DNA from: Mixophyes australis | Taxonomy: Eukaryota > Chordata > Amphibia > Anura > Limnodynastidae | Reading direction: 5' to 3' | DNA: 64,000 nucleotides | NCBI GenBank assembly: GCA_036250195.1 | Contig: JAVHZZ010000003.1 | Span: 294,597,065 to 294,661,064, forward strand | Part shown: positions 55,320 through 64,000 of the stretch, piece by piece | Layout of the letters: every line of letters starts with the position of its first letter | How positions within the stretch are numbered: position 1 is the stretch's first letter | Notes under the pieces: model-generated | What the model was told of the DNA's origin: nothing | Database searches by the model: none | What the model saw: only the letters and a program-made list of their open reading frames with translations | Program-made: the position numbers and the translations under genes

Positions 55320-55741
55320 GGGGTCTATTTATGACCAATCATATTTTTGCTATGTTAGTTATTGCATTGATAAATGATATAATGTGCCTGTTTTATTAAC
55401 TTTGTTCAGTCAGAACAGCAGCTCTTTATAGTAAAGTGACCGCAATTGTGATCACTTAACGTAAAGGTTAGTCAGAATTTGTGATGGGGAAAGCACGAGG
55501 GAGCCAAAGATCTCTCCCCTGCGATGCTCCTCACTTAGACTGTAACGGCTAATGCCATCTTCAGATAACGTTAGTTGTCAGGGCCAAGTCGAATTTGTGA
55601 GCTTGACAAACACCAATTGGGACTGGATTTTCAAACAATGAGGCTGGGACTGCAGCAGATATCGGTCCTATAATCATAAATTGCCTTGTTACTAATTAAT
55701 GCAGGGATTTTAACCTCTTCAGAGGTTGATAAATATGCCCC
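55320..55741. mobile_element. Harbinger-like MITE
   Basis: GGGGTCTATTTATGA and TGATAAATATGCCCC are inverted ends. TTA flanks both sides (55317-55319, 55742-55744). At 422 bp it is close in size to the TTA-flanked MITE at 23840. No coding. Confidence 0.7.
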
Positions 55742-55744
55742 TTA

Positions 55745-56786
55745 AACTTTTATATTCATTATTTTACAACTTATAGATATTATCCCTTACGTTATTGTTT
55801 TATTATTGTCATGCTGTTTGTTGCTGCCATGGTTACTGATACCAGCTTACATTATGGTGCTGCAATACAAGTTTTGTTTACTGTTACTATGGTTACAAGG
55901 ACCACTGTGCATTGCTTCTAGATGACACAGATGAATCGTTTGTTGTTATCTAGTTACAGCTGCCCAGTACCACCCCACAAGGCAGCTGGTTGATACAGCT
56001 GCTGTCCTGTTGAGTATTTAAGGGTTAGCTAAATGCACTGCAAATTGCCTTGACAAAGTTCCGTACAGGATCTGTCTGCGAATGTTGGCTATGTTTCTGA
56101 TTTGAATACAGGATTGTATTTTTTCTTTCCTCATTGTGCTTTGGCCTCTTGCTCTTTCTCTCTGTCTGAAAATGTTTAACCCACTTTTGGAATACTAGAG
56201 AGGACAGGAAAAAGCAAAATCACCTTGGTTTGAGTCTACAGACCATTCATTGTGTCCCTTTATGGAATCATGTAATCCTTACATTCAGTCATGAAATGCA
56301 TGCAAGTTGAGATGTAACATTTAACTAGCCTGATCATGTAACTGACTTACATCATAACAGCCTTTGTGAAGTCACTCATCTTTGGTGTACAAGTTACAGT
56401 TTGGTATAGAACAGTCAGTTATCACTTGAGTGTGAACTTTATACACACACATTGTTTATTTCTGTGATTGTGCCTGCTGATATGATATCTCACAGTCTAA
56501 GGTAAATGTATTTTAATCTTAAAGTTATATGAAAATAATGTTAGAATTAACACACATTTGTGATATATATGAACATATAGTTTAACACCTTCATTCTAAA
56601 GGGAAAACGACAAAATAAATACGCTTATACTGTTCCAGTAATAATTGACCATCAGCAACCACATGCATCTCTTTACTTGGCAAAAAGAGGACATTCGAGT
56701 CAGTGGGACAGTGCAACAAATGATGAAGATTCAGCTAACCCATGGATTTCCTAAAGTATCTCAACCCACCAGGAATGCCTTCAGAA
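55745..56786. other. No gene; Penelope-terminus-like patch
   Basis: At about 55990-56100, GAGTATTTAAGGG, then CCTTGACAAAGTTCC recalls Penelope terminal repeats, but nothing coding lies nearby. The rest is AT-rich. Confidence 0.3.
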
Positions 56787-56794
56787 TCTGAGGC

Positions 56795-56980
56795 CAGAGC
56801 CTTAACTTGAAATTCTAGCGCCTGGTGGCGAGAAAGACAAAAGCCCCCCCCCCCCCCCCCCCCCGCCCCCCTAGCCCTCAATTTTAGCCAAATTAACCTA
56901 AAATATTCCTAAATTGTGCCACCCTTCAGCGTTGTGCCGTGGGTGGTCGCCCCTATTGCACAGTCCTAGTTACGGCCCTG
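56795..56980. mobile_element. hAT-type MITE with poly-C run
   Basis: CAGAGCCTTAACTTG and CTAGTTACGGCCCTG are imperfect inverted ends. TCTGAGGC flanks both sides exactly (56787-56794, 56981-56988). It is 186 bp and contains a C run at about 56847-56863. Confidence 0.85.
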
Positions 56981-56988
56981 TCTGAGGC

Positions 56989-58740
56989 TGAGGGTTAGAG
57001 TCCCTTTTATCTTACTACGGAACCTCAATGCCCCACAATTCTGTAATGGAACCCGACTGACAGTGCATGGCTTGTAATCCCATGTTATAAAGGTCACCAT
57101 ACTAAGAGCCAAGGGGCAGTGTACTAAGTGCCAAGTGGCAAAGTGTCTCCATACCATGTATACAACTCCACCCAGTAACTAACCCTTAGATTTCAAGCAC
57201 CTGCATTTTCCCAGTAAGCTGTGTTTTGCCATCATCATCAACAAGGCTTAGGGGCTGTCCTACAAAGTGACTGTGATCTAATTGAGAAATTCATGTTTTT
57301 CATCCTGACCCCTTTTGTATATGTATATTTTTGTATATGTATTGTTCCTTGGTTTAGTACTACCTGTGATACTTTGTATGTACCTATTGAGGCTCATAGT
57401 CTTTAACTGTTGGAAGGCTATTGGCCTGCTCTCTTTATTATATAAGATACAGCTGATATTTTTTTACATAGCATACTAGACAAATAAACCATCTAAAGTT
57501 AAGCAAGTTAAAATATATTTTTAACACATATGTGTGCATAATTATGTATCTTTTCTAGCTGCCAGTACATGTGTATATTGACTATGAATATATTTGTATC
57601 TGACTAGTTTGTTATTTTATTAATATCTGTCATGATCCATTTGAATATTCATTGCGATACATGCTGTAATGCTATTTCTCCTGATGCATATTGACATTGC
57701 TATGTTTATACACCAAGGCAGGAACACGTAACAGGCCACCATTGCAATTACTTGGCATCTTCTGGTGGCCTATGGTGCCTAAACTGTTTCAATCTCATTG
57801 GTAGTGAGATAGATAATAAGGCACTTTAGGACCTATTGTAAACCTTGAAAAAGGATCCTAATGGTGAGAGAGAAATTCTTGATGGTTATATGGGATGAAA
57901 TGGGATTAAGCTGCAAACTCTTGCACTGCCACTGGTCTGCTCTCTGATATTACAAAATAATTAGCCAAATAAGTCAATATTAATTAATTATTAATTGGGA
58001 ATGTGTGCTACATAATGTTTACTATTTTCAATTCTACAGTGACCCTACTAGCTGAATTTTGTTAGGTGCTCAATAAACCACACTCAGACACAAACATATG
58101 ATAACTGAGATGCTTGATATGGAATAACACCTATTGCAGCATAACAGTGTGTGTGTTATGATAAAATGGAAATACTTTTTTCAGTGCTGCAAAAATATAC
58201 CTATTTCAGTTTCACCATTTAAAAAAGAGAAATAAAAACTATAAAAAATTATCTATATAAAAATGATAGACATAATATAAAAGTTATATTACATCTACTA
58301 GAAAATAAATAACATTCTAGACCTCTTTATTTACAAAAAGTTTCAGATTAAAAAAAAATATTTTTTACTGTAAAACATTTTTTTCAGAACAGATTTCACT
58401 GTGGTAAAATACTGCTGTGATTCTTAATAAACAGCTTTGCTCATGTAAAGGCCAGAGGTAAGCCCTTAGATGTACAATACAAAGAGTAATTAAACCCATT
58501 TTTGGCAGCAATAATGCTCTTAGCCACTTTAATAAATAGAGCCCATGACCTCATATGATAACATGTAGCTTCATATTACACAATTTATCATCTATGTATC
58601 AATATATACTCACATGCTAATAAAAAGTATCATTTGCTACCATATAGCATCACATGCAATAATGTTGTCTAAATAATTAATTGTTTACATCAGGTTATTT
58701 AATATTTATGTATCCATTAAGTTACTGGGTCTTTTAGCAA
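56989..58740. other. Intron or intergenic DNA
   Basis: AT-rich DNA. I see no gene, RNA or definable element. Confidence 0.5.
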
Positions 58741-58754
58741 GCTTACTAGTGGAC

Positions 58755-59175
58755 GGTGCTAGCCATTACTCATTAGAATGCTCTCTGTATTGTACCGTGA
58801 CCACTAAAATGTGCTATGTATGTAAATTGTTTATTAAGATGCTATCTGTATTGTATATTAATCATTAAGATGTTCTCTGTTTTCTATTGAGATCAATAGA
58901 CTTGTATAATAAACACGAGAATGATCTCTGATTTTTATTTTGGTCATTAGAATACTCTTTGTATTGTATAAAAGACACTAGAATGCTATCTGTATTATAT
59001 CAAAGTCACATGAATGCTCTCTGTATAGTATAGAGTTCTCTAGAATGTTCTCCCTATCATATATTTTTTTTATTATGATGCTCTTTCTGTTGTATATTGG
59101 TTACTAGGATGCTCTCTGTATTTTATGTAGGTGACTAAAATGCTATCTGCATTTATAGAAGTCCCTAGAATAGTG
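58755..59175 (+). repeat. Diverged minisatellite, about 40-bp units
   Basis: CTAGAATGCTCTCTGTATTGT-like cores recur about eleven times, joined by TATATNNGTCA-like links. Units differ by 20-30% by eye, so the array is old. Confidence 0.75.
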
Positions 59176-60632
59176 ACATGCTCCCAAAACATGGACCACC
59201 TGACTTGATCGGTCCTCAGTATAAGCAAAACGCATCAAACAGAGTGCCAAACATTGACAGACACAAGCAGAGCAAAACATTCTGTGTGGTATTATTATTT
59301 ATACAGTCACCTCAACTAGGGAATATCTTATTTATTTTTTATGAATAGCCTCTGCAAGAAAATTGGATGTAAAGCTATTTAGCAAGTCATAGAGTTTTGG
59401 CTCACATACTGTTTCCATACAGTGCTGCTTGGGTAATGTGGTTTGTTCTGTGACCAGTGTGACATATAATAAAACATTTTATCTTAAAGAAATGTGCAGC
59501 ATCACAGTCACTAGACTAGCTCAAACTCTCTGCTGTTTACATAATGTATGATTTACCCACTGCTGCTTCTGTGCTTGACGTCAAGTTGCATAGCATTTTA
59601 CGACAATTCTTGACATACAATTGGATCCTGTATGTTAAATGGAGCAGGCTTGAATATCTTGTGCTATGAGACATATGATCTTACACATGAGTGATTTAAT
59701 CATCTATGTATTAGATAAAGTTGTTTTAAAAATATTATCGCTATGCAAATAAACATCCTAGGTTACCCAATAAGCTATTACCCCAGGGTGTTACATGAGT
59801 AGAACTGTTATATTATTTTACCTTTTCAGTTAAAAAATATTAGCAGACTATTAACAGTTATGTCTAATGTCACCTCCCATGTTTCATCAAGCTCTTATTC
59901 TGTATATTAGATAAATGAATTCACCAGTTTTTCTGAATCCATTATATGACCACATGTGGAATATTATTAATATTATTGTCTACCTTGTTTATCATTTATG
60001 TGGATGCTTAAATAGCACAGATTTAAACAGGGGATAGCGTTCTCTAATTTTCATAGTAAATAGTTTGCTTTTTAAAAGGTAAGGCGTGCTGCGAAAGTCT
60101 CTTGCCGAACAGTGTCTCTTATAGATTTCCCACACACCCTTTTTTCCATACAATGGTTCCTCTTTCACCATTATGTCACTCAAGACTTTGTTAACTATGG
60201 TGCAATATAACATACAGAGTACTGAGTATATACATAAAGTACTGAGTATAAGAATAGAACTCTGCAGTTGTTCACATACATACAAAATAAAAGCAGATAC
60301 GGAGAATTAAACCTTCATTATACAATCACATTGCCAGCTCCATTTCAGATCCCCTTGCAATTTTTGTATCTTATTTTTATGGTGTTTGTTTTAATTTTGC
60401 CCTCTTCTCTGTCTGATCTTTCGTTTCAAAAGCAATATATCTTTCTAACTTGTCTTGCCTGCACCCTGAGCTCATGTCCTGACTGCCCATCCCTAGTGCA
60501 CTATTGAACATCAACTTCCTGTTTGTGAGCTAGAGTCCCCCTGGCTTACTTATATGCTTTATCATGGCAATTGGCTGTGTAGGGAGAGAAAAATACTTCG
60601 GTTCAGCTACTAGGGAGACATTTCATTGGCTG
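59176..60632. other. Intron or intergenic DNA
   Basis: AT-rich. One 12-bp palindrome containing a full CRE is listed separately. No gene. Confidence 0.5.
59574..59585. promoter_or_regulatory. CTTGACGTCAAG palindrome (full CRE)
   Basis: It contains TGACGTCA, the full cAMP response element. A single site without other promoter signals is weak evidence of function. Confidence 0.25.
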
Positions 60633-60646
60633 CCTACATTCTTCTT

Positions 60647-60653
60647 CTTCTTC

Positions 60654-60709
<56 letters not shown>

Positions 60710-60930
60710 CTTTATTTATAAGGTGCCACAAGATTTCCGCACCGTGGACCATACAGGGTAAAACAGTACAGAACAATAAATTAGTAAAACCAAGACTCCA
60801 ATAGCTCCAAGCATAGCAAGTACAGTGAAGTTGGAGGAGAAGAAGTGGTATAGAGACAAGAGAGAAGACGGTCCTGCTCTTAAGAGCTGACATACTATTA
60901 ATCAAAGGGAGATAAGCCCTAAATTTAGGG
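60647..60930 (-). mobile_element. L2 LINE 3' end, minus strand
   Basis: On the minus strand the ending TGCGGAAATCTTGTGGCACC, TTATAAATAAAGG and (AAT)n matches the L2 tails at 41190 and 54210. Only the untranslated end is present. Confidence 0.8.
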
Positions 60931-61874
60931 CTTCTAACCATTTACCAAAGCTCCCAGCTGGCGAAGATTACTGCTGAAGGTAATCAAAATTGTGGGTGTC
61001 CTGCGATGATACCCCATGCTTTACCAACAACAACTACAGTCACAGTACCACTGCTGTCCTCTGATGGCTAAGGTCACTTCAGGTGGGGGTGCCCACAGAA
61101 AACAAATGCTTCATTAAAATAAGCAGACTTAGGTATGTGCTGATTGACAGCAAATGAGTCTAGTAAGTGGTAAAATTATTCATACCACTGCCAACCCACG
61201 TTGCTGGGGAATCGCTCAGATGCCTTGGTGACATTTCTTTGATAAATTGCCCAATAGAAGATTTTCTATTACTGCGATAAGCAGCTATAGGAAATCTTAT
61301 CGGAGGGGTCTTGATAAATAGACCTTTAGTGTCTACTCCTGTATCTTCATATTTGAAGTGCACCTGATGCTCACCGCACTGCTGTGCTTAGATTGTTCAC
61401 CCAACTCAAGATGCATACATACTCTCCACTCTCGTGGGATATCTCCGCAAACTAGAAGTTTGCCTAAGTGTGTGGAGAGAAAGAAAAATCTGAAGAGGCG
61501 TAATGTGCAAAAGTATAAACATGACAACATTCTACCACTTTAGAACCACCCTTATCATTAAATAAAACATTTCAGGTTTTCTCCTAAAATACTACCTTAT
61601 TGCTAGTTTAACCATGAAGTAAAATGTCATTATCTATTACCTCTTACTGCAACTATAAAAAAAATAACCTTTTGACTATATTTACCAAAATAAAGTTGCT
61701 TGGTCAGCTGAGCTTTGCTGGCGATACTGGCCCAGAGAGATAAAAGTTACTCACTTCACCCAGATATTTCTTGTTGTGCCCAAAATGCAGCTACCCCCTT
61801 TTGTGAGTGTAGACTATAAAAGGCAAAGTACCAAGGCTCAAATTGCTATAAAAACTAGACTAAGACCATTCTTT
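60931..61874. other. No gene seen
   Basis: Ordinary AT-rich DNA. No feature. Confidence 0.5.
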
Positions 61875-62062
61875 TATTAATCATTATCATCATTTATTTA
61901 TATAGCGCCACTAATTCCTCTAGTAATATTTAGGGGGTGTGGGAGAAAGCTGGAGCACCTAGAGGAAACCAGCACAATCGTGGGGAACATACAATAAGGC
62001 CATGATCATGAATCAGCCCCAGTGCTGTGAGGCAGAACTGCTAACCACTAAGTCACCATGCT
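61875..62062 (-). mobile_element. V-SINE with internal deletion, minus strand
   Basis: On the minus strand a tRNA-like head (GACTTAGTGGTTAGCAG, TGCCTCACAGCACTGGGGC) and a shortened central domain (CTCTAGGTGCTCCAGCTTTC) join directly to the GAATTAGTGGCGCTATATAA tail. The stretch containing GTTAATTGGCTGC is missing. Confidence 0.8.
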
Positions 62063-63210
62063 GTTCATTAATGCAGAATACATAGAAGCCCAACATTTCT
62101 TTAAACAAATTTGCTAATGGTCACTATATAAGCTGCCTGAAAAATGTAAAAGTCCCTTTTTAGAGCAAATTGGGCTTTCCCTTACTTTTCCACACTATTT
62201 TAATTGTCACAAAGCAAAAACAGTAAGCTACAACTGAAATTCTACCATTCATTGGGATAAGGTTAAAATGTAAACAAGCGCTGGATAAGGCAATGGAAAC
62301 TATTAGACATTTTCACTTATCTTGTTGAAAAATAGACTACATTTTGCACAAATAGGCTAATCAGCATCATTTTGGTGTTGATTTCCCAAACAGGAAACTG
62401 ATTATAAAGTCCATGCTTTTATAATGTGAATAACTTCAGAGGTGGCATCGCTGTTTACCAAATATAGCACCATTTTCCAGACATGCCCTTCCTGCAGCTG
62501 AAAACTACATCGAAACGAAATATGTCTCTATATTTAGCACAATACACCACGGTATTATATAAACTTAAAAATGATTGATATGTATTATTTTATGAATAGA
62601 ATGGGCTGAAATTTTCCCTTCATCGAACAGCACTAAAGTAGTAAAAGTTTATATAAAATAGTGATACACTGTAAAAAGAACATGTGGCAATTCACAGCAA
62701 CCATCACGTATTAACTTCAGTGTTGTGCAAACTAGACTAATAAAAGAAGATATGGGGGGTATCAAAGTAATTTATCAAAGTAAAAGTGACCCATCCAGTC
62801 ATATGATCTCAAACCGGCAGACCGCAAACCACAATGTTGGTTGTGGTCTAGAATCCATGCAATCCAGTACAATGTATCAAAAGGCAGTTTACAAAACCAC
62901 ACAGAAAACTGCAAAGCATTTTTTAGTCTAGATTCTCATTAGTCAAATCACATTCTGGGTTTAATGCTAATATATGATTAACAGTGGTTTGCTAAAATTC
63001 AGGAACAAAGTATCTGCAAAAATACATTTAAACACAAATCTTATGATATTTACAGCTTTAAATATTGCATACTGTTGCATCCAGTGCACAGATGTCACAG
63101 TCGCATCAACATGTTAGCCTGCACTAGGCCTATCGGACACAAAAATTTGCACCTCCTGAAAGGTTTTTTATTTTAAATACATAATGTACATGAAATATTA
63201 CACATTAGAT
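62063..63210. other. No gene seen
   Basis: AT-rich DNA. No feature. Confidence 0.5.
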
Positions 63211-63470
63211 CATACTTGCCAACTCTCCCTGAATGTCAGAGAGTGATCTCCCTCACTCCCTGAAAAGTCTGGGATTCTCCCTGATGCTGAGCCAGTACAA
63301 GACGTGGTTGGCTTCGCCATCTGTGGCATGACGACACAGTTCAGAAATTGTGTCCTATGTCCATGTATTGATGCCTATGGAGGTGGCCATTTTCATGGAG
63401 ACCAAGATTTAATCAAAGACTGACAGGTAAGACAACATGACTTCAGTAATGGCGACAGAAATGTAAAAGA
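63211..63470 (+). mobile_element. Fragment of the CATACTTGCCAACT MITE family
   Basis: CATACTTGCCAACTCTCCC matches the left end of 18641-18946. The inner sequence differs and the right terminus is not found. Confidence 0.6.
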
Positions 63471-63520
63471 CACTTCAGTCTCTAGAAATTCATTAGCTGC
63501 TTTTCGTTAACGCATAGTTG

Positions 63521-63690
63521 CCTACTCTCCGAGAGACTCCCCCATTTCTGGGAGACCTCCCAGGCTCCCGAGAGAGCAGGGCAAGCTCCCGGTTCTCGCA
63601 CCCACAATAGATAAGTGGCAGGGGCGGGACTTAATGATGCAAATATCGCGTCATCTTAGCCCTCTCCCAATTCTTCATGTTTTGAAATGA
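63521..63690 (+). mobile_element. Second fragment of a CTCCCGG-rich MITE
   Basis: GCATAGTTGCCTACTCTCC and repeated GGGAGAC/CTCCCG resemble the family of 18641-18946, here worn. An AATATCGCGTCAT core also recalls that element. No right end seen. Confidence 0.5.
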
Positions 63691-64000
63691 CTGATGTATA
63701 TGATTAGGTAATTATTTTATTACAGCACATACTATGCTATCATATTTTTTGAAAATTTATCAGATTAAAAAAAACAAACGATGACTTTAAGAACAAACTA
63801 TAACTTAGATGTTTGTGGGATGATTAAAATACACATGCTTTAAAAAACTTTAATTTGACAACTTATACATCTGAAGTGTAAGCATCCCCCCTCCCCTTCA
63901 GGCTGCAGTTGTAAAGGCCCTGATACAAATGCATTTGTGCAAATCCGGTGGTCTCACTACTAGTTGCATTCTTTGTATGCTACACATAAGTACTTATCAT
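63691..64000. other. No gene seen at right edge
   Basis: AT-rich DNA. No feature. Confidence 0.5.

Noticed and set aside
46080..64000. MYCT1 first coding exon
   Set aside because: I checked several donor-like ACTCAC and ACTTAC sites (for example 51690 and 61755), but stops block the required phase. The exon is probably outside the window or too short to see by eye.

Overview
This is vertebrate nuclear DNA, most likely from an anuran amphibian. The evidence is one recognisable vertebrate exon (last coding exon of MYCT1, minus strand, 45550-46079) inside a very dense mix of transposons of frog-like composition: V-SINEs, L2 and CR1 LINEs, a Neptune-type Penelope element, a Sushi-like Ty3/gypsy chromovirus, long hAT transposons and many hAT- or Harbinger-type MITEs. 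The species call is inference; a salamander or lobe-finned fish is not excluded. There are no prokaryotic features, no CRISPR array, and no complete host gene.

Layout. 429-9135 is a nest of insertions: a V-SINE is split by an old gypsy-like element (668-9039), which in turn carries a fold-back MITE (1593-1905) and a young, nearly intact gypsy element (2342-7901; 661-bp LTRs, 5-bp target duplication, gag, and pol reached by a -1 frameshift). 9980-16541 is a complete hAT transposon with an open 997-codon transposase, a 100-bp tandem array in front of the gene and a second array behind it. 16550-30725 is intergenic DNA with V-SINEs, MITEs, a CR1 fragment and minisatellites. 30734-38481 is a second, antisense hAT of the same general design whose transposase is broken by a frameshift, an internal deletion and a stop codon. 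38490-41262 is an L2 LINE fragment that carries a GC-rich MITE. 41263-45240 is mostly intergenic. 45240-46079 is the 3' end of MYCT1; everything to its right is probably MYCT1 intron 1 or upstream DNA. That stretch holds a decayed Penelope element (46925-50400), an L2 fragment, a solo LTR, further MITEs and V-SINEs, and a diverged minisatellite.

How the parts relate. The host gene would make a small endothelial-type membrane/nuclear protein; its neighbours here are all mobile. The V-SINEs end in a tail that resembles the L2 3' end, so L2 reverse transcriptase probably mobilised them. The two hATs could supply transposase for hAT-type MITEs, but their TIRs (TAGAGATGG, TAGGGATG) differ from most MITE TIRs here (CAGRG...), so those MITEs probably used other hATs. 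Most notable: a textbook GGGAAAC slippery site with stem-loop in the gypsy element, paired perfect X-box palindromes in its LTRs, tandem arrays flanking both hAT transposases, and a colinear echo of transposase coding sequence rearranged into palindromes behind the second hAT gene.
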